Positions 17,523 through 28,246 of a stretch of DNA of 64,000 nucleotides are shown here, piece after piece. Positions within the stretch are counted from its first letter, which is position 1. The number at the start of each line of letters is the position of its first letter. The DNA is taken from assembly GCF_900099785.1 (NCBI RefSeq), contig NZ_FNDS01000004.1, positions 1 through 64,000 on the forward strand, given 5' to 3'. The stretch comes from Pseudomonas panipatensis (GTDB lineage: Bacteria > Pseudomonadota > Gammaproteobacteria > Pseudomonadales > Pseudomonadaceae). A program made the translations under genes and the position numbers. Below the pieces are notes generated by a model. The model had not been told where the DNA came from, searched no databases, and saw only the letters and a list, made by a program, of their open reading frames with translations.

Positions 17523-17613
17523 GGTCATATCCGATGCAATCGGTGGTCAGAACGCATGAAAATGACAGGTCAGGTCGAATGCAAACGGATGGCCGGGTGG
17601 AGTGCAATTCCAC
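17523..17613. repeat. Four degenerate 23-bp repeats, likely solo end of an IS21-family element
   Basis: GGTCA begins at 17,523, 17,545 and 17,568, and a decayed GGCCG at 17,591. The spacing is 22-23 bases. Three of the units also contain (A)TGCAA about 12-15 bases in; the second has ATGAAA instead. IS21-family elements carry several ~20-bp repeats of this sort at each terminus. No istA or istB remains, so this would be an orphan end. The assignment to IS21 is inference. Confidence 0.5.
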
Positions 17614-17706
17614 AGCTTGGCTGAGGCATCAACTTAACGAGGTACCAGTGTCCGGGCTGATAGGGGCAAGTCCAGCCATAAGCCCCATGAGCAACGATAA
17701 GATGAA

Positions 17707-17752
17707 GGGCACAAGAAAAGAACCCCAAGGTCGTTGTGCCCTATGTGTGCCC
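17707..17752. other. GGGCACA/TGTGCCC repeat cluster beside tRNA-Pro, possible integrase arm sites
   Basis: GGGCACA lies at 17,707-17,713. Its complement TGTGCCC occurs at 17,735-17,741 and 17,746-17,752, one helical turn apart. They lie 80-125 bases from the tRNA 3' end, where a tRNA-targeting tyrosine integrase would have arm-binding sites. No integrase gene is visible, so this may be a leftover of the attachment region. Confidence 0.3.
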
Positions 17753-17787
17753 TATATTTCCCGAGCACAAGGAATTCCGCCCATAAA

Positions 17788-17819
17788 AAAATCCAGTCAC
17801 CGCTAAGTGACTGGATTTT
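17788..17819 (-). terminator. Terminator of tRNA-Pro
   Basis: AAAATCCAGTCAC and GTGACTGGATTTT form a 13-bp stem. On the minus strand it is followed by a run of T, 12 bases past the tRNA 3' end. It is a canonical intrinsic terminator for the tRNA transcript. Confidence 0.9.
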
Positions 17820-17830
17820 CTAGGGATTTT

Positions 17831-17908
<78 letters not shown>

Positions 17909-17991
17909 CTTCGCTTCCGGCTTCCCGGTTAGCGGATCGCACTATACCTCAAGCTATTCTTTCAGCAAAGCGCTTTTTTCATTTTTTTCAG

Positions 17992-18348
17992 CTACTTGCG
18001 CAACACGTGAAGAACATCTTCCAATTCCGCAATCATCTGCCGGATGAGTTGCTTGTACTGCGTAATGTCTTCGCGAGCCTCGTCGCCGGAGAGACGCTGG
18101 CGCGCCCCACCGATGGTGAAACCTTGGTCGTACAGCAGCGCCCGGATCTGCCTGATCATCAGCACATCCTGACGCTGATAATAGCGACGGTTCCCCCGGC
18201 GCTTGACCGGGTTGAGTTGTGGAAATTCCTGCTCCCAGTACCGCAGAACGTGCGGCTTCACCGCGCAGAGATCGCTGACTTCACCAATGGTGAAGTAACG
18301 CTTGCCCGGAATGGGTGGAAGTTCGTCGTTATGACTTGGTTCCAGCAT
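17992..18348 (-). CDS. MerR-family transcriptional regulator
   Basis: The ~118-residue protein has an N-terminal winged helix-turn-helix ([25 protein letters not shown]) and continues with [14 protein letters not shown], typical of MerR. A C-terminal dimerisation helix completes it. There are no metal-binding cysteines; the single Cys is in the DNA-binding domain. It overlaps the 3' end of ihfA by 20 bases and follows it in the same direction. I chose the ATG at 18,348 with GAGG just upstream; a TTG three codons earlier is possible. The target genes are unknown. Confidence 0.92.
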   Translation of the reverse strand: MLEPSHNDELPPIPGKRYFTIGEVSDLCAVKPHVLRYWEQEFPQLNPVKRRGNRRYYQRQDVLMIRQIRALLYDQGFTIGGARQRLSGDEAREDITQYKQLIRQMIAELEDVLHVLRK

Positions 18349-18631
18349 AGGCCTCAACCCTGGCTTTCAGTTTCTGCCCTGGACGAAAGGTGACGACGCG
18401 GCGAGCCGTAATCGGGATCTCCTCTCCCGTCTTGGGATTCCGCCCTGGGCGCTGACGCTTGTCGCGCAAATCAAAATTGCCAAAACCGGACAATTTAACC
18501 TGCTCGTTGTGCTCCAGCGCCTGGCGGATCTCTTCAAAGAAGAGCTCCACCAGTTCCTTGGCTTCCCGTTTATTCAGGCCCAGCTCTTCATACAGACGTT
18601 CGGCAATTTCAGCTTTCGTCAGAGCCCCCAT
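18329..18631 (-). CDS. ihfA: Integration host factor subunit alpha
   Basis: The 100-residue protein is Ihf[20 protein letters not shown], then [21 protein letters not shown] with the intercalating Pro on the beta arm, then [16 protein letters not shown]. It pairs with IhfB to bend DNA by about 160 degrees and supports sigma54 promoters and recombination. It begins three bases after the pheT stop, the conserved pheST-ihfA order of gammaproteobacteria, and overlaps the merR gene. Confidence 0.98.
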   Translation of the reverse strand: MGALTKAEIAERLYEELGLNKREAKELVELFFEEIRQALEHNEQVKLSGFGNFDLRDKRQRPGRNPKTGEEIPITARRVVTFRPGQKLKARVEAYAGTKS

Positions 18632-18634
18632 ACG

Positions 18635-21013
18635 CTACTTCCTTAACGTGGCGTTGAACCTTTGCTCCAGCGAGGCGACGATATTTTGCGTAGTCGCGTT
18701 CACTTCGTCATCATTAAGAGTGCGTGATGGATGCTGCCAGGTCAAGCCGACTGCCAAGCTTTTTCTAAGCGGATCAATGCCTTTACCTTGATAGACATCA
18801 AACAGCCTGAGGTCTGTCAGCCACTCCCCTGCCGCTTCGCGGATGGCCGCCAACACGAAGTCCGCTGGCGTCTCACGATCGACGATCAACGCCAGATCAC
18901 GGCGTACCTCCGGGAAACGCGACAACTCACTGAACTTCGGCAACCGGCCACGCACCACCTCGGCCAGCACTAGCTCAAAGAGATAGACCGGGCGATCCAG
19001 CCCCAGCGACTTGGCAAGCTCAGGATGTAGCGCACCGACATAGCCTACCAGCACACCATCACGCTCGACCCGGGCAGTCTGCCCCGGATGCAGAGCAGGA
19101 TGCTCGCCAGGTACAAAAGCAAAATCATTCAGCGCACCGGTGTTTGCCAGAAGCGCTTCGATGTCAGCCTTCACGTCGAAGAAGTCGACACCGTCGCGAA
19201 CATTGGCCCAACCTTCCGGCTCACGACTACCACAGACAACACCAGCCAGCATGTTTTCCTGCTTCAAGCCTTCAAGCTGACCAACAAAACGCAAACCGCT
19301 TTCGAACAGCCGAACACGGGTCTGCTGGCGGTTGAGGTTGTGCTGCAGCGCCATGACCAATCCAGGCCAGAGAGATGCACGCATAGCAGCCATGTCCGCA
19401 GAAATCGGATTGGCCAGGGTCAGCGGCTTGACGCCGGGATGGAATGCCTCGAACAGTTTGGGATCGATGAAGCTGTAGGTGATGGCTTCCTGATAGTCAC
19501 GAGCTACCAGCAGGCGGCGCAGCCCTGGCAGCTCAGCCTGGGTCTCGGATTTGGTATTGGGCGCCAGGCGAGCCTGAGGATAGCGAACCGGCAGGCGGTT
19601 GTAGCCGTACAGCCGAGCCAACTCCTCAATCAGATCGACCTCCAGGGAGACATCGAAACGATGGCTAGGCACTACGACCTTCCAGCGACCATCTCCATCA
19701 GCCTGCACGCCAAACTGCAAAGCAGAGAGCAAGCGTTCGATTTCCGCGTAATCCATTTCCATACCGAGCATTTGCTTGACGCGCTCGGCTCGCAGGACCA
19801 CTGGTTCGACCTTGGGCAAGTCATCGGCACTGACCTGCTCGACCACCGGCCCGGCTTCGCCACCGACGATCTCCAGCAGCAACTCGGTGGCGCGCTCCAT
19901 GGCACGGCGCGCCAGCTGCCAATCGACACCTCGCTCATAGCGATGCGAAGCATCAGTATGCAGGCCATAGGAGCGAGCTTTGCCGGCTACGGCGATGCTG
20001 TCGAAGAAAGCACTTTCCAGGAACAGGTCACGGGTCTTGGCACTCACGCCACTATGCTCGCCCCCCATGACGCCAGCGATAGCCAGAGCGCGCCCATGAT
20101 CAGCAATCACCAGCGTGTCGGCACGCAAGGCAATTTCCTGGCCGTCGAGCAGGACCAGCTTCTCGCCCTCTTCGGCCATACGCACACGAATGCCACCCTT
20201 GATCTCATCGAGATCAAAGGCATGCATCGGCTGGCCCAGTTCGAGCATCACATAGTTAGTGATATCCACAGCCGCATCGATGCTGCGGATATCCGAACGG
20301 CGCAGGCGCTCGACCATCCACAACGGAGTCGGACGGCTCAGGTCGACATTGCGGACCACACGCCCCAGATAGCGCGGACAGGCCTTGGGCGCTAGCAGCT
20401 CGATCTGACGAACCTCGTCGATGCTCGCCGGGACTTCCTTGACCTCGACCGGACTGACCGAAGCGGCATAGAGAGCACCGACTTCGCGAGCCAAACCGCT
20501 AAGGGAAAGACAGTCTCCTCGGTTGGGGGTCAACCCCAACTCGATAGAGGCGTCATCCAAGCACAGATACTGACGAATATCCTGGCCAACGGGTGCGTCG
20601 ACAGCCAACTCCATCAGTCCAGAGTTGTCGTCGCTGATTTCCAGCTCCTTCGCGGAGCAGAGCATGCCGTTGGACTCGACGCCACGCAGCTTGGCCTTCT
20701 TGATCTTGAAGTCGCCCGGTAGCTCGGCACCGATCATGGCAAAGGGAATCTTCAGGCCGGGGCGCACGTTGGGCGCACCGCACACCACCTGGAAAGTCTC
20801 GGTACCATTGCTGACCTGGCAGACGCGCAGCTTGTCGGCGTCCGGATGTTGCTCGGTGCTCAGAACTTCACCGACCACAATACCGCTGAAAGCACCGGCA
20901 ACCGGGATCACGGCATCGACCTCGAGGCCGGCCATGGACAGACGAGCCACCAGCTCGTCACGGGAAACCTGCGGATTTACCCAGCTCCGCAGCCACTGTT
21001 CACTGAATTTCAT
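18635..21013 (-). CDS. pheT: Phenylalanyl-tRNA synthetase beta subunit
   Basis: The 792-residue protein has the PheT order: an N-terminal tRNA-binding domain (VVGEVLSTEQHPDADKLRVC), a B3/B4 editing region, a B5 domain and a C-terminal anticodon-binding domain (FPEVRRDLALIVD). It forms the alpha2-beta2 enzyme with PheS, charges tRNA-Phe and clears mischarged Tyr. The length is normal for the family. It starts 36 bases after pheS and ends three bases before ihfA, in one operon. Confidence 0.98.
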   Translation of the reverse strand: MKFSEQWLRSWVNPQVSRDELVARLSMAGLEVDAVIPVAGAFSGIVVGEVLSTEQHPDADKLRVCQVSNGTETFQVVCGAPNVRPGLKIPFAMIGAELPGDFKIKKAKLRGVESNGMLCSAKELEISDDNSGLMELAVDAPVGQDIRQYLCLDDASIELGLTPNRGDCLSLSGLAREVGALYAASVSPVEVKEVPASIDEVRQIELLAPKACPRYLGRVVRNVDLSRPTPLWMVERLRRSDIRSIDAAVDITNYVMLELGQPMHAFDLDEIKGGIRVRMAEEGEKLVLLDGQEIALRADTLVIADHGRALAIAGVMGGEHSGVSAKTRDLFLESAFFDSIAVAGKARSYGLHTDASHRYERGVDWQLARRAMERATELLLEIVGGEAGPVVEQVSADDLPKVEPVVLRAERVKQMLGMEMDYAEIERLLSALQFGVQADGDGRWKVVVPSHRFDVSLEVDLIEELARLYGYNRLPVRYPQARLAPNTKSETQAELPGLRRLLVARDYQEAITYSFIDPKLFEAFHPGVKPLTLANPISADMAAMRASLWPGLVMALQHNLNRQQTRVRLFESGLRFVGQLEGLKQENMLAGVVCGSREPEGWANVRDGVDFFDVKADIEALLANTGALNDFAFVPGEHPALHPGQTARVERDGVLVGYVGALHPELAKSLGLDRPVYLFELVLAEVVRGRLPKFSELSRFPEVRRDLALIVDRETPADFVLAAIREAAGEWLTDLRLFDVYQGKGIDPLRKSLAVGLTWQHPSRTLNDDEVNATTQNIVASLEQRFNATLRK

Positions 21014-21049
21014 CCTGCTCTCCTAAGAATTCGTTGACGTTCGTGCGGC

Positions 21050-22118
<1,069 letters not shown>

Positions 22119-22163
22119 CGGTGACGTTACTGCCGGATCGAAACCCGGTGATTGTCGTAGGGC

Positions 22164-22520
22164 TTAAGCCAAGCTTGCCTTCGCTTTTTCGACAATCGCG
22201 GTAAACGCCGCTTTTTCGTTCACAGCCAGATCGGCCAGTACCTTACGGTCGATCTCGATGGCCGCCTTTTTCAGGCCAGCGATCAGACGGCTGTAAGACA
22301 GACCGTTCTGACGAGCACCAGCGTTGATACGAGCGATCCACAGAGCGCGGAACTGGCGCTTGCGCTGACGGCGGTCACGGTAGGCGTATTGGCCAGCCTT
22401 GATTACCGCCTGCTTGGCAACGCGGAACACGCGCGAGCGTGCGCCGTAGTAGCCTTTGGCGAGCTTCAGAATTTTCTTGTGACGACGACGGGCAATGACG
22501 CCACGCTTAACACGAGCCAT
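22164..22520 (-). CDS. rplT: 50S ribosomal protein L20
   Basis: The 118-residue protein is L20: [29 protein letters not shown], then [20 protein letters not shown]. It binds 23S rRNA early in large-subunit assembly and, in E. coli, represses its own operon. It follows rpmI by 21 bases. The infC-rpmI-rplT order is conserved. Confidence 0.99.
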
Positions 22521-22541
22521 TTATCTATCCTCTACCAGAAA

Positions 22542-22736
22542 TCAACGCAGACGCAGGGAGCGTGCTACACGACGCACATCAGAAGCGGCGAGCAGCGAGC
22601 AGCCTCGCAGCTGACGCTTACGCTTGGTGGTCATTTTGGTCAGGATGTGGCTCTTGAAAGCGTGCTTGTGCTTGATGCCACCAGCAGTCACTTTGAAGCG
22701 CTTAGCAGCGCCACTCTTGGTTTTCATCTTTGGCAT
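22542..22736 (-). CDS. rpmI: 50S ribosomal protein L35
   Basis: The 64-residue protein is L35: [20 protein letters not shown], then [24 protein letters not shown]. It is very basic and of normal length. It lies between infC and rplT in the conserved translation operon. Confidence 0.99.
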   Translation of the reverse strand: MPKMKTKSGAAKRFKVTAGGIKHKHAFKSHILTKMTTKRKRQLRGCSLLAASDVRRVARSLRLR

Positions 22737-22796
22737 GTTTAGTACTCCGCATTCGTTAACAACCGATAACCATCAGGCCTGCCAGTGCCCGGGAGG

Positions 22797-23345
22797 TTAT
22801 TTACGCTTCTTGGGAGCGATGACCATCATCAGCTGGCGTCCTTCCAGCTTAGGATGCTGTTCAACGGAGCCGTATTCCGCGAGATCTTGTTCGACCCGCT
22901 TCAACAGCTCCATTCCCAGCTCCTGGTGGGCCATCTCACGGCCGCGGAATCGCAAGGATACCTTGGCCTTGTCCCCATCACTAAGGAAACGTACCAGGTT
23001 GCGTAGTTTTACCTGGTAATCCCCTTCTTCCGTCCCTGGACGAAACTTGATTTCTTTGATCTGTTGCTGGTGCTGGTTCTTCTTGGCTGCAGCCGCCTGC
23101 TTCTTTTTCTCGAACAGGTGCTTGCCGTAGTCCATGATGCGGCAGACAGGAGGCACCGCATCAGCAGAGATTTCTACCAGGTCCAGCTTGGCTTCTTCGG
23201 CGTGGCGGAGGGCCTCATCGATCGAAACAACGCCGATCTGCTGACCGTCGGCGCCAATCAGGCGAACCTCACGAGCAGAGATGTTTTCGTTGATCGGTGG
23301 TTTCGGGAGAGCCCGCTTATCCTGCCTCATTTCACGCTTAATAAT
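22797..23345 (-). CDS. infC: Translation initiation factor IF-3
   Basis: The protein is IF-3: [19 protein letters not shown], then [15 protein letters not shown], then [15 protein letters not shown] and a C-terminal [10 protein letters not shown]. The first ATG (23,330) would give 177 residues, but the conserved N terminus IKREMRQDK is encoded upstream. Two in-frame ATT codons at 23,345 and 23,342 are the likely starts, with GGAG five or eight bases upstream. AUU starts are the hallmark of infC and let IF-3 repress its own translation. thrS ends three bases before the first ATT. Confidence 0.97.
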   Translation of the reverse strand: MIKREMRQDKRALPKPPINENISAREVRLIGADGQQIGVVSIDEALRHAEEAKLDLVEISADAVPPVCRIMDYGKHLFEKKKQAAAAKKNQHQQQIKEIKFRPGTEEGDYQVKLRNLVRFLSDGDKAKVSLRFRGREMAHQELGMELLKRVEQDLAEYGSVEQHPKLEGRQLMMVIAPKKRK

Positions 23346-23347
23346 GA

Positions 23348-25270
23348 TTACTCCGAGTCTTGGCGACCACGCCGGGATACCGCCCGAGTCAACAGCTCGA
23401 CGAACTGGGAAAGCGGCATAGAGCCTAGGTCTTCCCCTTCGCGCGTACGTACGGCGACGGCCTTCGATTCAACCTCCCTGTCTCCAATAACCAGGAGATA
23501 GGGAACCTTGAGCAAAGTATGCTCGCGGATTTTAAAGCCGATCTTCTCGTTTCTCAAGTCGGACTTGGCACGGAATCCGCTTTGATCGAGTGTGCGGACC
23601 ACCTCGTCGGCAAACTCGGCTTGCTTGTCGGTGATATTCATGACCACCGCCTGAACTGGCGCCAGCCATGCCGGGAAGGCCCCTTCGTAATGCTCGATGA
23701 GCATGCCGATGAAGCGCTCGAAGGAGCCGAGGATGGCACGATGCAGCATCACCGGATGCTTACGATTGTTGTCCTCGCTGACGTACTCCGCCCCCAGGCG
23801 GGTCGGCAGGTTGAAGTCCAGCTGCAGCGTACCGCACTGCCAGACGCGACCCAGACAATCCTTGAGGGAAAACTCGATCTTGGGCCCATAGAAGGCACCT
23901 TCGCCCGGCTGCAGATCCCACTTCAGCCCCGCATGATCCAGGGCCGCGGCCAAAGCCGCCTCCGCCTGATCCCAAAGTTCTTCGGAGCCCACACGTTTTT
24001 CCGGACGAGTGGACAGCTTCAGCTCGATATCGGTGAAACCGAAGTCGGAATACACATCCAGGGTCAGCTTGATGAAGGCCGCAGCTTCGGCCTGCATCTG
24101 CTCCTCGGTGCAGAAGATGTGCGCGTCATCCTGAGTGAAGGCACGTACACGCATGATGCCGTGCAGCGCACCGGACGGCTCGTTGCGGTGGCAAGCGCCG
24201 AACTCGGCGAGACGCATCGGCAGCTCGCGGTAGCTCTTCAAACCCTGATTGAACACCTGCACATGGCACGGGCAGTTCATCGGCTTGATCGCGTAGTCGC
24301 GGCTTTCCGACTCGGTGGTAAACATGTTCTCGGCGTAGTTCGCCCAGTGCCCGGACTTCTCCCAGAGGCTGCGGTCGACCACTTGCGGGGTCTTGATCTC
24401 CAGGTAGCCATTGTCGCGCTGGAGCTTGCGCATGTACTGCTCGAGCACTTGATAGACGGTCCAGCCGTTCGGGTGCCAGAACACCATGCCCGGCGCTTCT
24501 TCCTGGGTATGGAACAGATCCAAGCGCTTGCCCAGCTTGCGATGGTCGCGCTTCTCGGCTTCCTCGATACGCTGAATATAGGCAGCCAGTTGCTTCTTAT
24601 CGGCCCAGGCGGTGCCATAGATGCGCTGCAGCTGCTCGTTCTTCGAGTCGCCGCGCCAGTAGGCGCCAGAGATCTTGGTCAACTTGAAGGATTTGAGGAA
24701 GCGCGTATTCGGCACGTGCGGGCCACGACACATGTCCACGTACTCCTCATGGAAGTACAGGCCCATGGCCTTCTCGTCCGGCATATCGTCGATCAGGCGC
24801 AGCTTGTAGTCTTCGCCACGAGCCTTGAACAGCTCGACGACCTCGGCACGCGGGGTCATCTTCTTGATGACGTCGTAATCCTTGTCGATCAGTTCCTGCA
24901 TGCGAGCTTCGATCGCCGCCATATCTTCCGGCGTGAAGGGACGCTCGTAGGAAATGTCGTAGTAGAAGCCTTCATCGATTACCGGGCCGATGACCATCTT
25001 CGCGGTGGGATACAGCTGTTTGACCGCATGACCGACCAGGTGCGCACAGGAGTGACGGATGATCTCCAGCCCCTCCTCGTCCTTCGGGGTAATGATCTGC
25101 AGGGTGGCGTCACTGTCAATCAGGTCGCAGGCATCGACCAGACGGCCATTGACCTTACCGGCCAGAGTGGCCTTGGCCAGCCCCGCACCAATGGATTGAG
25201 CCACCTCAGCCACGCTGACCGAGTGATCGAAGGAACGCTGACTACCGTCGGGAAGAGTAATGATGGGCAT
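23348..25270 (-). CDS. thrS: Threonyl-tRNA synthetase
   Basis: The 640-residue protein has the full ThrRS order: TGS domain ([17 protein letters not shown]), the editing domain with its [10 protein letters not shown] motif and [10 protein letters not shown], the class II catalytic core ([43 protein letters not shown]) and a C-terminal anticodon-binding domain. It charges tRNA-Thr and edits Ser. The ATG at 25,270 has a strong GGAGG upstream. It heads the thrS-infC-rpmI-rplT-pheST-ihfA cluster. The 233 bases before it show nothing recognisable besides the promoter space. Confidence 0.98.
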   Translation of the reverse strand: MPIITLPDGSQRSFDHSVSVAEVAQSIGAGLAKATLAGKVNGRLVDACDLIDSDATLQIITPKDEEGLEIIRHSCAHLVGHAVKQLYPTAKMVIGPVIDEGFYYDISYERPFTPEDMAAIEARMQELIDKDYDVIKKMTPRAEVVELFKARGEDYKLRLIDDMPDEKAMGLYFHEEYVDMCRGPHVPNTRFLKSFKLTKISGAYWRGDSKNEQLQRIYGTAWADKKQLAAYIQRIEEAEKRDHRKLGKRLDLFHTQEEAPGMVFWHPNGWTVYQVLEQYMRKLQRDNGYLEIKTPQVVDRSLWEKSGHWANYAENMFTTESESRDYAIKPMNCPCHVQVFNQGLKSYRELPMRLAEFGACHRNEPSGALHGIMRVRAFTQDDAHIFCTEEQMQAEAAAFIKLTLDVYSDFGFTDIELKLSTRPEKRVGSEELWDQAEAALAAALDHAGLKWDLQPGEGAFYGPKIEFSLKDCLGRVWQCGTLQLDFNLPTRLGAEYVSEDNNRKHPVMLHRAILGSFERFIGMLIEHYEGAFPAWLAPVQAVVMNITDKQAEFADEVVRTLDQSGFRAKSDLRNEKIGFKIREHTLLKVPYLLVIGDREVESKAVAVRTREGEDLGSMPLSQFVELLTRAVSRRGRQDSE

Positions 25271-25503
25271 GGCGCCTCCTCTCCTAGTGGTGACCCCTAC
25301 GAAAGGCCACATGGGTTGGGATGTGCCAGTAAGCGTCGCCCGCCGGGAATGCCTGCCTCACAGTGGCAGGCGCCTTGTCGGCACCCTGCGCAATCGCGCG
25401 CGGACGGAGATCACTGGAAAGAATCGATTCAAGCGCCACGGCGCAATAATGCCCGCAGCGAGCCGGCATGGTACTTCATGTCGGCCCGGCTGACGAGTAA
25501 CAA

Positions 25504-26337
25504 CTAGACCGCATCGAGAAACTCCAGAAGCGCCCGATTGAATGCCGCCGGGCGAGTCGCATTCATGCCATGGGACGCCCCCTTGATGATGCTCACCCTC
25601 ACATCGGGCAGCACTGCGCTCAAGGCGGAGACTATCCGCGGAAACGGCTCCGGGCTCAGCTCGCCACTGAGTAGCAGCACAGGCAGGTGCAAGCCACGCA
25701 ACGCCGACAGACTCAGCGGCTCCGGGTGATCGGCCACCTGGCCGACCAGGGTCATTGCATTAGCCGAAGCCATCTCCCGAAAATGCTTCGACGAACGCCG
25801 CCAGACCCCTGCACCACTGACGGTATCGACGAACAGCTCGAGCCCCGCCTCCGTTTCCCCCTGGCGGATCAACTGCAGCGCCTGCTCGCGAAAACGGTTG
25901 CGCTCGACCGGGGCTACGGGCACTTCCAGCCCCGCGGCTCGAAATACCTCGGCGGCGAAATCCCCACCCGGGTCGGCCAGGGACAGCGAGCGCAGCCGCT
26001 CCGGAGCCGCCAGCGCCACACGCAAGCAAAGGTTGCCCCCACGGGAATGCCCGAGCAGATGCACCGGCTCACCCAACTGTTCCAGCAGAGCCAGAAGATC
26101 ATCCACATGCTGCTGAGTAGTGAAGTCGCCACTCAACCCATCCCATGCATCCGGGTAGTAATGCCGCAAACTGGGCGCCAGCAAATGGAAATACCGCGCC
26201 AAACCAGGCATCTGCCAGTGCCAGTAGCGGTAATCGCACAAGGAGCCATGCACCAGCACCAGCGGCACACCATCCCCGCCACTCAGACAGGCGATGTCTC
26301 GACCATTCACCCGATACGACACAACGCGCGAAACCAT
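25504..26337 (-). CDS. Alpha/beta hydrolase
   Basis: The 277-residue protein has the alpha/beta hydrolase fold. The oxyanion-hole loop VLVHGSLCDYRYW is near residue 28 and the nucleophile elbow GHSRGGN near 97. An acidic residue in LLSGELSPEPF and the His of KGASHGMN complete a plausible Ser-Asp/Glu-His triad. There is no signal peptide, so it is cytoplasmic. The substrate cannot be told from sequence. A hydrolase gene is found beside thrS in P. aeruginosa as well. Confidence 0.88.
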   Translation of the reverse strand: MVSRVVSYRVNGRDIACLSGGDGVPLVLVHGSLCDYRYWHWQMPGLARYFHLLAPSLRHYYPDAWDGLSGDFTTQQHVDDLLALLEQLGEPVHLLGHSRGGNLCLRVALAAPERLRSLSLADPGGDFAAEVFRAAGLEVPVAPVERNRFREQALQLIRQGETEAGLELFVDTVSGAGVWRRSSKHFREMASANAMTLVGQVADHPEPLSLSALRGLHLPVLLLSGELSPEPFPRIVSALSAVLPDVRVSIIKGASHGMNATRPAAFNRALLEFLDAV

Positions 26338-26346
26338 GACCCATCC

Positions 26347-26540
26347 TTAAATATTTGCAGCACACGCAAGACAAAACCGATTTTCACCGAAAACGACCGA
26401 CCTTTAATTCGGCCAAAACAATTATCCACGCACCAGAGAACAGAAAAAGCCCGAAAGCCAATAAGGACCGGGACATACCCACAAAGCGCGCATGGCTTCC
26501 GTTTAAATATTGCCTAAGCGCTTCTTTTAAATTAATAATC
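26347..26540. promoter_or_regulatory. AT-rich upstream region of the chromosomal mvaU-like gene
   Basis: This 290-base intergenic region is far more AT-rich than its surroundings. It holds TTAAATATT-type tracts at 26,347-26,356 and 26,502-26,511 and TTTTAAATTAATAAT at 26,525-26,539. MvaT-family proteins bind such tracts and commonly regulate their own genes, so this is the likely autoregulatory region. The promoter itself could not be fixed. Confidence 0.4.
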
Positions 26541-26628
26541 CGCACGCCCATAACAACTTCCGAACGCAACCATCGCCCTTGCGGCAGATTCGATACATGC
26601 TTCGGAAAGACCGCCCTGGAGTGTAACC

Positions 26629-26988
26629 ATGTCTAAACTCGCGGAATTCCGTGAAGCCGAACGCCTGCTCAAAGAACAACTGGCACTGCTGGAAAAGCTG
26701 AAAAGCGACGGCGGCCTGAAGAAAGAACTGGAATTCAAAGACCAGCTCCAGGCGCTGATGGACGAATACGGCATGAATCTGCGCAACGTGATCGAAGTCC
26801 TCGATCCGCAGACCCCGACCGGCGCAGCTGCCAGCCCAGCCCCACAACGCCGCAGCCGCCAACTCAAGGTCTACAAGAACCCGCACAACGGCGAGACCAT
26901 CGAGACCAAGGGCGGCAATCACAAGACCCTGAAAGCCTGGAAACAGCAATACGGTGCAGAAACCGTAGAGTCCTGGCTGCAGAAGTAA
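26629..26988 (+). CDS. mvaU: Chromosomal MvaU-like H-NS-family silencer
   Basis: The 119-residue protein has an N-terminal coiled coil (MSKLAEFREAERLLKEQL, LKKELEFK), a short Ala/Pro/Arg linker and a C-terminal DNA-binding domain with VYKNPHNGETIETKGGNHKTLKAW and VESWLQK. It resembles MvaU more than MvaT. The family coats AT-rich foreign DNA and silences it. GGAG lies seven bases before the ATG. The gene has host-like GC-rich codons, unlike the island paralogue at 1,171. A GC-rich hairpin follows. Confidence 0.93.
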   Translation: MSKLAEFREAERLLKEQLALLEKLKSDGGLKKELEFKDQLQALMDEYGMNLRNVIEVLDPQTPTGAAASPAPQRRSRQLKVYKNPHNGETIETKGGNHKTLKAWKQQYGAETVESWLQK

Positions 26989-26999
26989 GTCAGCGCCAA

Positions 27000-27028
27000 T
27001 CCCGCGAGGGCCAGCGGCCTTCGCGGGA
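27000..27028 (+). terminator. Hairpin after mvaU
   Basis: TCCCGCGAGGGCC and GGCCTTCGCGGGA form a 13-bp stem with one mismatch and a 3-base loop, 11 bases past the mvaU stop. No T tract follows, so termination is uncertain. From here to 27,434 I see no gene or other structure. Confidence 0.55.
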
Positions 27029-27434
27029 AACACACCTCACCAAGCAAATCCCGGGCCACCCCTATCGATTCAGCTTGCAAAGCGCTACCGACATCGCGTA
27101 GCATCCGTGCCGCGAGTAACAAACTAAGGTCGCCCCTCCCAGAATTGCCCCTCTCGGGACATGCAACTGGGTTACACAGGGCCTCGGCCAGCAGCCATTC
27201 AAGATAGCGGACTCAGCACGCTCCACGACGAGAGCGATGAACAGCCGCCATCACTGGCAAGCCATATTCATCAGGCACGCGATCCAACCGATCGACACAC
27301 CCTCTGAAAAACAACCTCAAGTTTCCATTCGCTGCCATATTCCGGTCACAGGCTTATCGCATTCTGCCTTCTCCGGAGCTTTTTACATTTCAGGCGGTCT
27401 ATCGCACCGTCACATTTTGGAAAACCAAGACAAT

Positions 27435-27659
27435 ATGAAAACCACTACCCAGATCCAGGACGCGATCCATACCCTCAAGTCCGCGTTCGCACCGCTCAAC
27501 TGCATCATCCTGGCCGCCCGCAAAGACAGCTTCAGCTTCACCCTGGTCAATGAACACGGCATCGCTCGTCACAGCGAACGCCTCTACCCGCAGCAGTACC
27601 AGACCCCGGAGCCGCTGAAGGCCGTCATCAAGCGCGTACAGAGCTCGCTCGCAGCATGA
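27435..27659 (+). CDS. Small hypothetical protein
   Basis: I do not recognise this 74-residue protein. It has an alternating fold-like pattern (IQDAIHTLKSAFAP, then IILAARKDSFSFTLVNEHGIARHSERLYP) and no signal or membrane segment. The frame stays open 66 codons upstream, but the ATG at 27,435 begins the well-behaved part. A clear intrinsic terminator 14 bases after the stop supports a real, single-gene transcript. Confidence 0.7.
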   Translation: MKTTTQIQDAIHTLKSAFAPLNCIILAARKDSFSFTLVNEHGIARHSERLYPQQYQTPEPLKAVIKRVQSSLAA

Positions 27660-27673
27660 ACAACTCAAAAAGC

Positions 27674-27699
27674 AAAAGCCCCGCCAACGCGGGGCTTTT
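27674..27699. terminator. Bidirectional intrinsic terminator
   Basis: AAAAGCCCCGC and GCGGGGCTTTT form an 11-bp stem with T runs on both strands. It lies between the small gene at 27,435 and the convergent gene ending at 27,719, so it can serve both. Confidence 0.93.
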
Positions 27700-27718
27700 C
27701 ATTTAGCCAACAGCCGAA

Positions 27719-28246
27719 CTAACGCAGTTGCAAACCCGCCTTCAGCGCTTCGACCTCGCCAGCCAGCTCAGGATATCGCGCCACCGGCGCGGCGTAAGTC
27801 AGTGAATATGCCGCCTGCTCGCCCAGAGCCACCTGCAGCACCTGCTTCATCACCTCATTGCCGTTCTGGCTGATCGAACAAACCAGCATCACCCCCTCCA
27901 GACCACCCAGTCGCGCCTCCCGAGGCTTGCTACAAGCAGCCTGGAAGCCCTGCTGCAGGAAATCGATCTGCAGCGACTTGCGCATCTGCAGAATGACACG
28001 CAGAGCATCGACCTCCCCCTGGCGCCCCAGCCGACTGCGCGTCAACTCCATCACCAACGCCTGGGAACCATCCGCCGCCAATTTGATACCGCGCTCACGC
28101 ACCACCTCGGTATTGCCATCCCATACCTCCGGAACGCGCGAGACTTGCCAAGCACTAGGCCAAGCCAGCAAGGCATCAGCCGCCGCCGACCCCGCAGCAA
28201 AGCAGAACCACAGCACAGCCAGCCGCGCAAAACCCACACACCGCAT
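27719..28246 (-). CDS. Exported hypothetical protein
   Basis: The 175-residue protein has a signal peptide (LAVLWFCFAAGSAAADA, cleavage near residue 24). The mature part is about 150 residues with two Cys (AACSKPRE and VMLVCSISQ) that could form a disulfide. It resembles a family of uncharacterised Pseudomonas periplasmic proteins, possibly DUF4946, but I am unsure. It shares the terminator at 27,674 with its convergent neighbour. Confidence 0.75.
   Translation of the reverse strand: MRCVGFARLAVLWFCFAAGSAAADALLAWPSAWQVSRVPEVWDGNTEVVRERGIKLAADGSQALVMELTRSRLGRQGEVDALRVILQMRKSLQIDFLQQGFQAACSKPREARLGGLEGVMLVCSISQNGNEVMKQVLQVALGEQAAYSLTYAAPVARYPELAGEVEALKAGLQLR

Noticed and set aside
19088..20395. 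Long open frame (435 codons) antisense to pheT
   Set aside because: It is the shadow of pheT codons in a GC-rich gene; the product is compositionally odd and has no domain.
23519..25507. Open frame of 662 codons antisense to thrS
   Set aside because: Full-length antisense frames are common in high-GC Pseudomonas genes; thrS is unmistakable on the other strand.
27237..27434. Upstream extension of the small gene at 27,435
   Set aside because: The extra 66 codons have no family-like composition and no ribosome-binding site; the ATG at 27,435 is preferred.
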